Shown here: positions 32,748 to 44,177 of the stretch, piece by piece
Layout of the letters: every line of letters starts with the position of its first letter
Position numbering within the stretch: the first letter of the stretch is position 1
DNA from: Porogramme epimiltina
Taxonomy: Eukaryota; Basidiomycota; Agaricomycetes; Polyporales; Polyporaceae
Direction: 5' to 3'
DNA: 64,000 nt
Assembly (NCBI GenBank): GCA_900155495.1
Contig: FTLJ01000293.1
Coordinates: 45,866 to 109,865, forward strand
Translations under genes and position numbers: made by a program
The notes under the pieces: model-generated
What the model was told of the DNA's origin: nothing
The model's input: the letters and a program-made list of their open reading frames with translations, nothing else
The model's database searches: none

Positions 32748-33417
32748 TCAACTCGTGTCCATGCTGTCCCCTTGCTGGCCCTCTCCTTTTCCCGAGAGCA
32801 GTAGCTCGTCCAAGAGCGCTGCGACCTTCTTCTGTGCATCAGACTTCTCAGCCTGTACGCTGCGCAACTCTGCATCCCTCCGCTTGACGATCTGGGCCTC
32901 GTCGGACAGGAGCAGTAGTAGCTTCATGGAATGGATCGTCGACATGAGCGTGTTCGCGGCACGGATCTATGGTGGAAGGGATATGTGTTTCTGTTAGCGT
33001 GTTGTAGGCAAGCCGGCCACGATCAAGAGAAACGAAAGTGAGAGATGAGGCAACAGGAGATGAACCGTACCATGGATTCCGCACGGTATTGCGCCTGGAA
33101 TGTCTCCTGCGCAATGCGGAACTTGTCCTTGTCGCCGATCTAGTTGCAGAAATTCATTCTATTTCCCTTGTGTAGACAGCGAGAAGGGAAGGTGGACGAA
33201 CCGCAGCAAGCGAGACTATGTCGACCATACCGTCAACAAGGGTTTCTATCTCGACGTCGACACGCTTGTTCCACTCCTCCTCAATGCCATCCAGATATTC
33301 GCTTGAGTTCTGAGAGATGAGGGATTGTGATTGGTGCTTCCGAAGTCTGGCGGTAGGTAGAGCAGAGGGGCGCGGGACGTCTGTTTGTGGAACCACAGTC
33401 TCGGGAGCGGACGCCAT
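32748..33417 (-). CDS. MED22: Mediator complex subunit 22 (MED22/Srb6)
   Basis: Three exons (33417-33202, 33139-33071, 32966-32748) give 167 aa. MED22 is a head-module subunit of Mediator, the RNA polymerase II coactivator. It is recognised by the helical pattern NKRVDVEIETLVDGMVDIV, GDKDKFRIAQETFQAQYRAE and ANTLMSTIHSMKLLLLLSDE, the Surf5/Med22 signature. The N-terminal 30 residues are low-complexity; the C-terminal helix is charged and coiled-coil-like. The length agrees with fungal homologues. It is transcribed away from the adjacent tRNA gene, 112 nt upstream of its ATG. Confidence 0.93.
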
Positions 33418-33528
33418 CCTCGTGAACGTAGACAAGGAGGAGGTCAGGACGGGGCGGGGAGGGGAGAGCGTTGAACGGACGGAATGCAACGAAGGGATAT
33501 GATTGATCCACTGAGTACGTATAACAAG

Positions 33529-33612
33529 TCCCGCTTAGCTCAGCTGGTAGAGCGCGTCACTAGTATTTCGAATACCAATGACGAGGTCAGTCGTTCAAGT
33601 CGGCTAGTGGGA
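33529..33612 (+). tRNA. tRNA-Thr(AGT) with a 12-nt intron
   Basis: A full cloverleaf folds: acceptor TCCCGCT/AGTGGGA (one G-T pair), D stem GCTC/GAGC, anticodon stem CGTCA/TGACG, variable AGGTC, T stem AGTCG/CGGCT with loop TTCAAGT. The anticodon loop is 19 nt. Removing 33566-33577 leaves the 7-nt loop CTAGTAA with anticodon AGT at 33562-33564 and the intron one base 3-prime of the anticodon, the canonical eukaryotic position. A T6 run follows. Confidence 0.95.
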
Positions 33613-33613
33613 A

Positions 33614-33619
33614 TTTTTT
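33614..33619 (+). terminator. Pol III oligo-T terminator
   Basis: TTTTTT begins two bases after the last base of the tRNA acceptor stem. Confidence 0.85.
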
Positions 33620-33785
33620 CGACACCACTGATAGTTATACTTTCTCTTTCAACCCTGCACCACCGGAGGTGCACTCAGGGAATATGTGTTTGCAATGGGT
33701 TGGATATGATAAGTACGTGAATACAATGAAACAGTGTAGGATATAGGGCAGGTTGGCAAGCAAAGCGCTCATCGAGTGTTCAGAC

Positions 33786-34661
33786 TCATGTCGAAGCCGC
33801 GGGCGCTGGGGTCTTCATCAGCTTCCTCATCTCTGCATTCCTGAACAACTCCTGCTGTGGCCACCGTCCCTTCAAAATCTCCAGCGTGAATGGTCCGAAC
33901 TCGTTTATGGGCGTATATGACGATGGCAGCAGTGTGGAGAATAAGGGCGTCATGAGTACGTCCGCGGCGCGTTCCAGAGACCCCCTTTGGTTGAGACGGT
34001 CATCAGGGTAGTCCTTCGAAGGGAAGAAGTATCCAGGGCGGAAAATGTGCGTCTTCATGTTTGTGTCCTTGCAGAGCTCGGGCAGCTCACGCTCCACGCG
34101 CCCCTGCGTTCCACATCGCGGTCAGCACCCAGCGACGACGCGACACATAGGAAGGACGCACCTTGACCCGCGCCCACATCTGCATCGACTTGCCCGTCGG
34201 ATCCGCCAACTCTCCGCTCACGAAGATGAACCGGAAGGGCCGTTCTGGCGAGCCCGCGCCCGCATCCTTGAGTGCGCGAGCCGCGGCCATGGGGTACTCG
34301 TACGTGAGCTCCGAGTACGCCGCTTCGGACATGCCCGCGGACGCCTTGCCCAACGCCCAGACGACGCCGTCGCTCTCCGCGAGGCGACGCGCGAGGTCGG
34401 GCGGGTACGTCTTGAAGTCGGTGTGGATGATCACTTCTGTCTTCTCTTCGGCATTAGGGGGCAGCTTCGCCCAGGAGGGGACGGCGCGGCGGGTCAGGAG
34501 CGTCACTTTCTGGATAGCGGGGTCGTTGAGGGCGGCGCGGTATATCGCGAGGCCGGCTGGAGAGGCACAGATGGGCGTAAGGGAATGTGCGTGCGATGCA
34601 TGCAATTGGGAGGCGTGTACGTACCAACACCAGTTACTCCTGTGATAATAACGCGCGACAT
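33786..34661 (-). CDS. NAD(P)-binding Rossmann-fold protein (atypical SDR-like)
   Basis: Three exons (34661-34625, 34556-34162, 34103-33786) give 249 aa. Splicing exon 1 to exon 2 creates the dinucleotide-binding loop TGVTGVAG right after the first beta strand (MSRVII). ESDGVVWALGKA and FRFIFVSGELADP are the following Rossmann strands. The classical YxxxK pair is not obvious, which suggests an atypical SDR or NmrA/HTATIP2-like protein rather than a standard dehydrogenase. No signal peptide or membrane segment is seen. It is probably cytosolic, with unknown substrate. Confidence 0.82.
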
Positions 34662-35633
34662 GGTATACGGGCGGGAATACTTGGCAGATGAGAAAGAGGG
34701 AGAGGTATGCTTGAGTCTGATCGCGAGCTCTGGACTCTTATACCCCCCTTGTCTATGATGAAAGTCGCGATGATGTTACTGGCCCTTGCCGGGTCGCCTA
34801 CGCGTCCACTCTGCATTCCTCATCTCCGGGCGGAAACCCTCGCGGCCTGCAATGGCAGGCCACAAACGCTGTTTTGCAGATAGCAGATAGACATGCCGAG
34901 TCCAATGATGTGTGCCGTGCGTACGCGGTGTCCCGAAAGTTACATCATGCCGCTACATTTTGACGACTCTCCGCACGGCGTACACTGCTCCGCTCGGAGG
35001 CTGACAAGCAACGAGACCTCCGTTCGCAAGTGACGTTCACTATATCAAAACGCTTGAACGTATGCATGAAACCAGTAAGAGGCTGTGTGCGTGGCTGCCG
35101 GAAGCATACGTAGACTCTTGTCGTCGACGCCACGCCGGCAACGTCTGGTAGTCAAATCAGGGTGGCACTGAACGGCCAGGATATTCCGATCGGAGGGTGT
35201 GGGCGCCTCTGTACAAGTTTATTGGTTCACCGGACGACTACCCCAAAGGGGCAGAAATACCACTACGTCTTGAGGTAAAGATGAACGATATATACATTGA
35301 AGTGCGTCTTCTAGGGCACCGGACGTGGACGACGCAGCCGGCGTGCCACCTTCGCAGTAGAGAAGTATACGACACGACCCACGTGACCGCGCCCGACTCG
35401 GAGCACTGGCAGGCGTAATGACCTTTCAACTATCGAGGCTTGACCCCAACTGAATACCAGACGGTATCGGGGAGAATTGATAAGAGCATCGAACAAACGC
35501 GGTGGATATAATAGTAGTATTGGTCTTTACAGCCATGCAGTATCTCTATGTCCGTGCGACGGCATCTATGTGGGACAACTATACGGGACCAGCTTGCGAG
35601 CTCCCGAGAGAACTTCAATCCTATACCTCCACC
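34662..35633. other. Intergenic, no gene seen
   Basis: About 970 nt between the promoter of the Rossmann-fold gene and the 3-prime end of the C2H2+RING gene. Only short frames occur. Confidence 0.5.
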
Positions 35634-36751
35634 TCAAACCTCGCTGCTGACAGGCGTGACGAAGAGCCTCCGCAGATGCTGCCACTTCGCCGGCCTCCTG
35701 CAGTCCGCGCACGGACACACCATCTCCTTCTCTAGGGCACCCCTGACGCACCTACACGTACCACGAGTGTCAGCAGACACCCTCTCGCGACAGAACTGGA
35801 GCGACGTGCTACTCACCCAGCGCAGAACATGTGCCCGCACCGTAGCGCGGTGGGTGAGTCCATCTTGCCATGGCAGAGCCTGCATCCTAGCCCGCGTGGG
35901 TGCGATGCAGCACGCGGGGGCAGCGGCGCGGAGGACGTGCACTCGGCAAGCTCGTGCGGGTGCTTGAAGTCCTCCACTGCGTCTGAGGGCGGCGGAGACG
36001 GGCTTGACGGGGAGGATGAGGATGAGGAACTGGAGGCGAGAAGGGGGACGGAGATCTGCACGGTCGAGAGGAGCGGTCAGCCTCCAGTGGATGGAAGCAA
36101 TGTCGCAGCCCTGGACTCACTGGGGTAGTGCCTGGCGTAGAGTGGCTCACCGGCGTCGGCGGAGCCCCGGCGTGGAAGTTCCCCGGTGGCGGAGGCTCTT
36201 CGTCGTCATCGTCGTCATCATCATCGTCGCTGTCGTCGTCGCTCATGTCGGACATAGGGGGAAGGCCCGCCGTGTCCGGGAAGTAAGTGCGGCCAGCCTC
36301 CTCTTCCCAGCCATCGTACGAGTCGTCGACGTCGTTCTCGAACCCGACATCGTCATCGTCCCCCCGGCCGCGGTGGATGGAGGCAAATTCCAGGTGCTGA
36401 AAAGTTAAAACGTCAGAGGAAGCCAGAGAGTCAACGCAGCGACGGGACGTACAGCTCGAAAGCCTGCACTGGTGTTGAACTCGAGGTTGCACACCGTGCA
36501 GTAGTGGTGGCGGCGGGAGAGGACATAGTGCTTAACCAGTGAATGAGATCAGCCGAGATCGCAAGAGTGTCGTGCTACGGGCATACGTTTCGCAGAGAGT
36601 TGAGGTTCATGAAGCGGAGGTTGCACTTCTCGCATCTGGGGTGGTTGGTCGCCCACCTGAGATGGTCCGCGCGCCCCTCTAGGGTGTGGAAGTACTTGTC
36701 GCACAGGCTGCAGTAGACCTTGTCGGCGCAGACCAAGTCCTTGGTATCCAT
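35634..36751 (-). CDS. C2H2 zinc-finger + RING protein 1
   Basis: Five exons (36751-36587, 36530-36453, 36396-36121, 36055-35817, 35751-35634) give 291 aa. The N-terminus has C2H2-type fingers (YCSLCDKYF..H, RCEKCNLRF, YCTVCNLEF..H). The middle is very acidic (DDDSDDDDDDDDDEE). The C-terminus is a RING finger: CRLC, RCGHMFC and a GC formed across the exon 4/5 junction, then CPCADC and RRPAKWQHLRRL. RING domains usually give E3 ubiquitin-ligase activity. The C2H2 part may bind nucleic acid or protein. Exon plan and tail motif match the gene at 50486, including a 78-nt exon 2 in both. An in-frame ATG at 36808 would add 19 residues. A perfect hairpin lies about 210 nt upstream. Confidence 0.86.
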
Positions 36752-37296
36752 GACGCAGTTGTAGGGAGATGCGGTGTGACGGGGGTGCGAGTTAAATGCA
36801 GGAGGCAATTGAAGTGGGGGAAATGGTAAGATGTGAGTTTGGGGAGCGTACCCTGCTCGTCGTCTTATATGTCAAGGGAGGTGCGCTCCCCATTTTTCGC
36901 GCAGGGGGCCTCCCTGTGTACAGGGCACATCCGAGTGGCGCCAGGGTGCATGGCTGTTCTGGTATGTTGGGATTCGGACCAACATACCAGCATAACAATG
37001 TTCCCTGACGGTGGGGCACGACGTTATTGGTGGTTTATGACCACTATGCCGTCATAGAGTCGGGCAGTCCGGCGAATTTTCTTTCGTTCGCCAGATTCGA
37101 GCTGGGGCAATGTCAATGTCTCTTCGGCGGACATAAGCCACTATTCCGGCACGGGCGGACGTCGTCTACGACATGGCTCTGCCTTGATCGTCGAGACTAG
37201 TGTAGTGTCTTGCGCTGGCTCCAGGCCGACAACCTGAATTCGCCTGTGATCATACACAATCTACAACTTCCGACTTTACCTCGAACACTAGTCGGG
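36752..37296. other. Promoter of C2H2+RING gene 1 and CIA1 3-prime flank
   Basis: It holds the inverted repeat at 36959-36990. Nothing else is seen. Confidence 0.5.
36959..36990. repeat. Perfect 12-bp inverted repeat
   Basis: CTGGTATGTTGG and CCAACATACCAG are perfect complements separated by 8 nt, in the upstream region of C2H2+RING gene 1. Confidence 0.85.
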
Positions 37297-38673
37297 CTAC
37301 GATGGCACGACCTGCCAGACTTTGACCATCCCATCATCCCCCGCTGTGGCGAACAGGTCTTCGTACCCCTTTCTGGGACACCAAACCGCCGCATTGACGT
37401 CATGCACGCCATGGGCCTGCTCGATCTTCGCGATCACCCTATGTGTGAGGGCTGCCCTGGTAGGGTCTTTCGCGTCCGGGCCGACCTGCACATACGTCAG
37501 TCGCCCCTAAGCGGGGCCTCCGGAGACGGTGAATGCGCGACGCACCCCTATCTCCCACACATTCACGAGCCCATCCCCGCCGGTGCTCACGAGCCAGCCT
37601 GCGCTCCCCGCGTCGCCCGCGGCGAGGGGCCGCCCCCGCCCCCAGCTGATGGAGTACACGCTCCGCTCGTGCCCCTCGAGCACCGCCGCGGGCTCCCACC
37701 GGTGCTCCTGCACGCGCTCCCAGATGCGCACCGTGCCGTCGTCGGACGCGGACGCGAGGAAGCGGCCGTCGGGCGAGAACGCGAGCGCCCACACGGTCGA
37801 CGCGTGCCCGCTCAGCGTCTGGAAGCAGTACCAGTCCTCCTGCGGGTCGTCGATGTACAGCTTTATCGTGTCGTCGTACGAGGCGGAGGCGAGGATCTGC
37901 GCTGGGTGCCGGGTGAGCGGTACGCGCGAGGCGGAGGCGCGGGGAGGCGCGGGGGACGGGGAGACTGACCTCTTCGGAGGGGTGCCACGCGACGGACTTG
38001 ACGTCTTGGGTGTGCTCCATGAGCACGCCCATACACTCGAAGTCGTGGTCCGGGTGCACTGTATGCGCGCGCACGGCTCAGCATCGTCGAAGAACGGGCT
38101 TAGGGCGGGCGGACGCGCCCACAGGGCGCGGGGATAGGCAGACGCGGGCCGAAAACGCACCTTCCCAAACCCACACCGTCTTGTCGCGGCTACAGCTCGC
38201 AAGGAGGTTCCCCGCGGGGGAGTACGCGACGCTCTTGCACTCCGTCTCGTGCCCCTCCAGCAGGCTCATGCACTCCCACTCCCGCGCCGGGTCGAACTCA
38301 TCCTCCCCGTCTCCGTCCTCCTGTGCCCACACGCCGATGTTGGAGTCGAAGGAGGCAGTCGCGAGCGTCGTGCCTGAGGGCGACCACGCGACTGCGCGCA
38401 CGGTCTTCGCGTGGCCCGTGGGGATGGTGGTGATGTGCGAGAACTTGGGGACTGGCTCTCCGGACGATGGGGAAGTGTTGTAGCTGTAAAGGCGCACATT
38501 CTTGTCCGCGGAGCACGAGGCGAGGATGGGCCTCGTCGGATTCCATGCGACATGCCATGCGCGGTCGTCGTGGCCTGAACCTGCGTGAGTGATCAAGGTG
38601 GTGTCGCGCGGCAAAGACGCGTACCTTCCAGTTGAGCGATAGGCTGGATTGTAGCCGGGTAGTCTTGGTCCAT
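37297..38673 (-). CDS. CIA1: Cytosolic iron-sulfur assembly WD40 protein CIA1
   Basis: Five exons (38673-38625, 38580-38161, 38058-37970, 37896-37546, 37485-37297) give 365 aa. CIA1 (human CIAO1) is the WD40 targeting subunit that delivers Fe-S clusters to cytosolic and nuclear apoproteins. Seven repeats are recognisable: GHDDRAWHVAWNP..ASCSADKNVRLY, GHAKTVRAVAWSP..ATASFDSNIGVW, GHETECKSVAYSP..ASCSRDKTVWVW, EHTQDVKSVAWHP..ASASYDDTIKLY, GHASTVWALAFSP..ASASDDGTVRIW, GHERSVYSISW..STGGDGLVNVW, and VHDVNAAVWCP..ATAGDDGMVKVW. The order and the pattern of histidine-containing blades fit CIAO1. The start MDQDYPAT is the only ATG of exon 1. It is divergent from the DUF4336 gene. Confidence 0.92.
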
Positions 38674-39118
38674 GGTTTTTGAGAGGAGGGGAGATGGAGA
38701 AATGAGCGAGATTGAAAGATGGCCGCTGAAGTGAGTCGAAAAGTCGAAGCCACAGATCTAAGCGATCACAAATCTGTCTAGCGTCATCGCGATGACACCA
38801 TCCCTGGTCTTCATTCGCTGGATTGAAGCATGGGATTCGCTTGTTGGAACTAGTACTTATGAGGCTAGTCGCGCGTAATAAGCCCTGTATGTAGACTTTC
38901 TTTATAACGAGATGAATACTTATACGAGGAGATATACGAGGACCAACGCGGATACCCTGGAGTCTAGACTCGCATATAAGCACAAAGTGAAGACGGTCGA
39001 CGACGTCATTTCGCGCGGCTCACGCCAGGGCAGCACATCGAGTCTTAGCATTGACATCTGACGTCGATGACCGACATAACCCCCTCAGCCTTCCTACACA
39101 CCCCGCTTCCGCCCGAGC
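38674..39118. other. Divergent promoter between CIA1 and the DUF4336 gene
   Basis: Spacer serving both genes. The plus side has a TATA box at 39119; none is obvious for CIA1. Confidence 0.55.
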
Positions 39119-39125
39119 TATAAAT
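39119..39125 (+). promoter_or_regulatory. TATA box of the DUF4336 gene
   Basis: TATAAAT lies 72 nt upstream of the chosen ATG. An in-frame ATG at 39127 sits immediately after it, too close to be in the mRNA, which supports the start at 39191. Confidence 0.6.
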
Positions 39126-39190
39126 CCATGCTCGCGGCTCGTGGCTTTCCTAGATACTGCTTTCTTCTCACACGTCCTTCCATCCGAGCC

Positions 39191-40426
39191 ATGACAACCA
39201 AGTCCAATATCGCGATCCGTGAGGTTCGTTCGGCACCGTTGGAATGGGGGAGTGTCTGAAGACATATGCTGTTTAGGTTGCGAAGGATGTATGGATATTC
39301 TCCCGGTAAGCCTCTCAAGTACACCCGCCCCGTTAGTACTAGACTTAGGAAACTATGGGCATTGGGCAGTCCGTTTTCGCGGTTCAACCTCTTCCCTGTT
39401 GGCGGTCGGTCAACAGCTGTGAAACTGAGCAATGGAGACGTGTGGGTGCTTGCTTCCACCCCTTTGGATGACGCGACAAAGGCGAAGCTGGGGGAGCTGG
39501 GACCTGTTAAGTACGTCGAGATACGAGTTCCGGGACGTGCTATAAGCTGAAGGCGCGGCAGGTGGATTATCGGGGCCGACGCGGTCCACTGGTTGTTCCT
39601 CTGTAAGTTGCTCCGTCTGTTCCTGGGCATCGCAGAATAACGCTATATACCCGTGTCGCTAGCGGATTTCAAGAAGGCATACCCAGATGCAAAGGTGATC
39701 GCCGTGGAAGAGGCCGCTCATAAAGTGAAGGACGGCCTCAAGTTTGACGGAGGTGCGTAATGCCCATACACCCCTCATTCTACGTCACCAACATCGGCTG
39801 TTCAGCGTGGGGTAAGGACCCGGCAGGCACGAAGTACGGCTTCGAAGACGATGTGAGCGTGCCGCAATACTCTTTATGAGGTGCTCCTCACCTTTGTGTA
39901 CTGCGCAGATCCAGCATTGGTACCTCGCTCAATTTATAGTGGAGAGCCGTCCTAAACAGTCTTCACAGCTACTTTTCAGGGTTCAGGAACAAAGATGTCG
40001 CCTTCTTCCATGCAGCTTCCAAGTCGTTGATCGAGGCCGACTTGGTGTTTAACCTGCCCGCTCGAGAGCAATACTCCATGACGGGTTCTTCAGGGACATT
40101 CCCCTTCTTTGGCACTCTCAACCCGTACAAAGCCATCCACAAGCGGTTCGCGTGGACGCTCGGCGTTGACAAGGAGTCAGTCGCGTGTACGGTGAACACG
40201 AGGGATGACGTCAGATGCTCATCGCGTTCCTACAGGGCAATGAAACGCGATGTCAAGACCGTGGCTGGATGGGACTTCGATAGGATCATTCCTTGTCACG
40301 GGGTACGTGCACAAAGCTCCCACCACGATGATGTTGCACTCATCCCGCATGCCGCACTTGCAGGATGTAGTTGAGAAGGACGGGAAAGCAGCATGGAGGG
40401 AAGCGTACAAGTGGTACCTCGACTGA
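39191..40426 (+). CDS. DUF4336 domain protein
   Basis: Ten short exons (39191-39223, 39277-39305, 39370-39510, 39562-39602, 39663-39752, 39806-39852, 39909-39919, 39969-40184, 40236-40302, 40364-40426) close to 245 aa. Family motifs recovered across junctions are WIFSRPFSRFNLFPVGGRST, KWIIGADAVHWLF, VIAVEEAAHK, CYFSGFRNKDVAFFH, KSLIEADLVFNLPA and WDFDRIIPCHGD. The family is described as metallo-beta-lactamase-like in fold, but no reaction is established. The 11-nt exon 7 is needed to keep frame and restore the YFSGFRNKDV block. No signal peptide is seen. It shares a promoter region with CIA1. Confidence 0.85.
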
Positions 40427-40828
40427 TCACTGCCGTCCGGACTTTGACCCCGTTTTCGACGTATACAAATGGCAATGCCATGGCTTCTCGGAGTTGACCC
40501 AACTCGTGTGCACCTCACATGCCAGGCGCTTGTCACACATGAATTCGAAGCTCCCGGTCTGACATGGGCATGCTATCGCTGTTTCATATCTCAACGATCT
40601 TCCACTGTCGTCTGTGCACGTTTACAGCACCATCCGCCTCGCCCGCGGCATATTGGAGGTGTCCGGGACCACCAACCCTTCGTCTTCCAAGGGGCGGAAA
40701 CCAGGTTGCTTCAGGCCGCTCCATCATGCGGATCGCGCGAGGCTTCCAGGAGTCAACTCCATATATCTCAGCCCCGCAACCGTGCCCCAGTGAGTTACTC
40801 TCCTCTCCTCCTCAACTTCCCCCACAAC
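40427..40828. other. Intergenic / leader of the large C2H2+RING gene
   Basis: The frame of the next gene stays open upstream to an ATG at 40469, but the added residues look non-coding. Nothing else is seen. Confidence 0.5.
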
Positions 40829-43613
40829 ATGGCCCGGTGCACTACCTGCGGCAAGACTCTCGGGACAGAGGCTGGCCTCGTTGCACACTGCAAGGCCAAA
40901 AACCATCCGTATGTCGCCACAGGCTCAACGGCAACGGCAACGACGTCCGCGGCATCCACCGCCCCCGCTGCCACCCCCACTGTTGCGACCCGCAGCAAGG
41001 TTGCTCCCTCCAAGTCCGCCGCACCCCTATATGAGTGCCGGCCGTGCTGCCTCCTTTTCCCTGACAAAGCCGCGCTCGACACACACAACGGGGCGAAGCA
41101 CCCGCCCACCCCGTCGCGGCCGTACAAGTGCGCGCCATGCGGCGTGGACTTCTCCTCGTCCGACGCACTCTCCGTCCACTTCAGACACAGCATCATGCAC
41201 CCCAAGTGCGGCGTGTGCGGTTCGGCGTTCCTCGACGCCACGCAGCTTAAGCTGCACCACTCTTCGCACCCCAAGTGCGCGCAATGTGGAGTGATGTTCT
41301 CTAGAAGGGTGGAACTGGAGGAGGTACGCCATATGCAGTGTGGAGTTTCACAAGCTTGGAGGTGGTCCTGACGCCGTTGGGCCTCGTGCAGCATGCGCAA
41401 GCCATGCACCAGCCAATGGTCCAGTGCTCCTGTGGTGGGGAGTACCGAATCGCGGACCGTTACAAGCATTTCCGCGAGTCGAGTGCCCACCCTTCGTGTT
41501 TTGTTTGCGGAGAGGGTTTTGCGAAGGATCCAGACCTGGACCAGGCAAGCACTTCTAGCTGTTTTCGCCACTGCTTTCGTCCTTGTTAACCTTGGTGTTC
41601 CCAGCACCTGTCATCGGCACACCTTGACTCCCGCTGCCGTCTGTGTAGTCGTCAGTTCCGCACTTCTGACGAGCTGGTAAACCACTACCGCGTGTCTTCT
41701 GCACACCCGCATTGTGCGCTCTGTGAAGTGGGGTTCGCAGATGAGGATACTTGCGACGAGGTATGTTTTGACGTCGTTTTCGCTCACTTAGAATGCACCC
41801 TCAATATCTCGAACAGCATATGGAGACCAACCACCCTCGGCCTCCCCCAAGGGTTCCATCTCCTCCACCCGCACCTGTGGTCACTATGCCGGCCCCGATA
41901 GCCATGCCTCTTACGGATTCTGTGCGTTCTTTCACGGCGAGCTCGATATATGTGCGTGGCTGACGCTCTTCTCGAAGATCCTTGCTGCATCAGTCGAAAC
42001 CCAGTTCACGGCCCAGTCCGTGCTTTCGTCGCCACTCTCCCAGCGTGATCGCCCTCTGGTCAACGGTGCCTGTGCGGCTGCCCTGTCCTCAACGCACGAA
42101 GACATACAAGACGACGACGTGCGTACCTCCCGCGTCCCTCCACGGCGGCGTCTGACACGTGCTCGTTCAGACATACCAGACCGTCGAGGCGTCCTCGCAC
42201 GTCCAGCGTGCGGTCTCCGAGCCGACTGTCCCGACGCTGTCCTCCTCCATCGGTCAGTTCGTCCACGCCGTCCTCCTGGCCCATCTCATGTCCCTCGGTG
42301 CAGGGTATGGAAGTATTATTGACGGTGAGGTCGGGGACGCCTGGCGCTCCCCCACCATCTCCGAGCGTTCCCTGGACTATGCCCAGTGAGTATTGTCCCT
42401 TCATCCCTAACCTTGCTCTGTCTTTCGCGCTATGGTTAACCATCTTATACGTATTCCATACGCCCCTCCCTCGTGCGCAGCCTGCACGGTCCCGCGCGCC
42501 ATGCGGACAGCGAATCAACGATGTCCCTCCAGTCGGTGCCCTCGTCCGTCTCGGGCACCTCCCCGTCCTCGAGCCCTCGCCAGAACGGGCCCGCCCCAGC
42601 CGTGCCCGCAATCACATCTGTGGTGATCCCCACCCCGGTCACCTTCCCCACCGCACACCCACACCCGCACCCATACTCGTCCCGCGCGGAGAGTGTCCTC
42701 AGTCAGACCAGGAGCCGGAACCGCACCCCCTCCGTGTCGGCGTCCGTGTCCGCCTCCGCAATGGGGCACGATGCCCGCGCGCCCGCCATCCCCTCACCCG
42801 TGGCGAGCGCACGCTCGTTCTCCGCGCTCTCCGCGCACCTCGCGCATGTGGGCGTGTTCACTGCGGGCAGCGGCAGCGGCGTGCGCCCGAGCCTCAGCCG
42901 CCAGCCCACCCCACGCCTCCCCTCGCCCGTGCTCTCGCGCGCCGGCTCCGTCTACTCCTCCCGTACCAGCTCGCACACGCCCTCGCACTCCAACTCTCAT
43001 TCCCACTCCCACTCCCACTCGCATTCGCATTCGCACTCCCGCCCGCGCGCAGAGGATCCCCCCGTGGTGGTCGTCATGTCCTCGCGCGACTCGCGCCCCA
43101 GCTCGCGCGCGTCCCCGCCCTTCCGGATCGAGGACCTCGGCGTGGCCGCCGTCCCGCCCACCCGGCGCGAGGCCCTCGTCGCGCTCTACCGGCTCGCCGC
43201 GTCCGAAGCGTCCTCCCCCGCCGCGCCCGACCCCGCGTCCGACACCGGGTCCGAGACCGAGGATGGCGGGCGGGCGGCCGCCGCGACGCCCAAGGCAAAG
43301 CCTGTGAGACTGGCCATTCCCGTACCGAGCGTCCCGGCGGCGCAGGTGAAGGGGGAAACCGAGAAGGGGGAGAAGGGGCCGGTAGAGGGCGGGGCGAAGT
43401 GGCACTGCAGGATCTGTCTTCAGGATCCGTGCGCAGCACCAATGGCGGCGATGTGTGGGCATATTTTCTGCACTGGGTGAGTCTTTACCCTCGGGGATGC
43501 AGGAGAGCTTGGTACTGACGAGTGCGGATAGGTGCATTGTTGAAGAGCTTGTGAAGACGGGCAGCTGCCCTGTGTGCAGAAGGACGATCCTCCTGCGGCT
43601 CCAAGTCGATTAG
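40829..43613 (+). CDS. C2H2 zinc-finger + RING protein 2 (large)
   Basis: Exons 40829-41323, 41392-41544, 41605-41760, 41817-41921, 41978-42118, 42171-42385, 42481-43476 and 43532-43613 give 780 aa. The N-terminal 300 residues hold a series of C2H2-like fingers (CTTCGKTLGTEAGLVAHC, YECRPCCLLF, YKCAPCGVDF, PKCGVCGSAF, PKCAQCGVMF, SRCRLCSRQF, PHCALCEVGF). A long Ser/Pro-rich disordered region follows, with a His-Ser repeat. The C-terminus is a RING: CRICLQDPC, MCGHIFC-TGC across the last junction, then CPVC. The intron after exon 2 has a GC donor (gcaagc). The intron at 41922-41977 is the least certain. A RING E3 ligase with nucleic-acid or protein-binding fingers is likely; substrate unknown. 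It is related to the genes at 35634 and 50486. Confidence 0.82.
42986..43039 (+). repeat. His-Ser dipeptide repeat in the C2H2+RING 2 coding region
   Basis: About nine consecutive CAY-TCN (one AAC) codon pairs encode an HS repeat inside the disordered region. Confidence 0.85.
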
Positions 43614-44177
43614 GATGGTCGTGTGTGCTTGTCAGTGGGTCTTTGCAATGTTTATTGTTTGCTGTCGACTGTCGAGGGGTAAGGTATGCTTCATGTATTG
43701 TATGCCTTTGCTGTATCGTTAGCCATGCGTATTTATGCCACATTTCTGGTCTGCTCTATGATATTGCGAATGCGGCACGTCATCTGAAACGACGACTGAA
43801 GGAGAAATACCTGTCACATATCCATCAAGAACATGACAGAATGGATTGAGGCTGGACGACCCAGTGGAATGAATATCAAAAAATGGGAATCGATGGACGG
43901 AATAACTTTGGGTAGTAAGCCCACCCGGGTCTCACTGCCAAACGCCGTGTAGCTCGATTTTCGGAACGACTGAACAAGTGCAAGCCGATGGTGCAACACA
44001 CAATGTTTAACATCTTGAGGACATACTGCCAAGATCGGACGTTTGTTGTCACGGACTCATGCAGCATTAGCGGCTGAAGGCCCTATTGATAGTACATACG
44101 CTGCACATGTCATATGCGCGTACGAGGAGGCATCGATAGCAGCGAGATACGGAATACAAGTCTGGTGGACAACACGC
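43614..44177. other. Convergent spacer, nothing seen
   Basis: This lies between the 3-prime ends of C2H2+RING gene 2 (+) and the eS26 gene (-). No feature is seen. Confidence 0.5.

Noticed and set aside
40469..40828. Upstream in-frame extension of C2H2+RING gene 2
   Set aside because: The added 120 residues show no finger or other motif; the ATG at 40829 directly precedes the first finger.
42208..43518. 436-codon plus-strand frame over C2H2+RING gene 2
   Set aside because: Alternative frame of the same exons; Pro/Arg-rich and without the RING cysteines.
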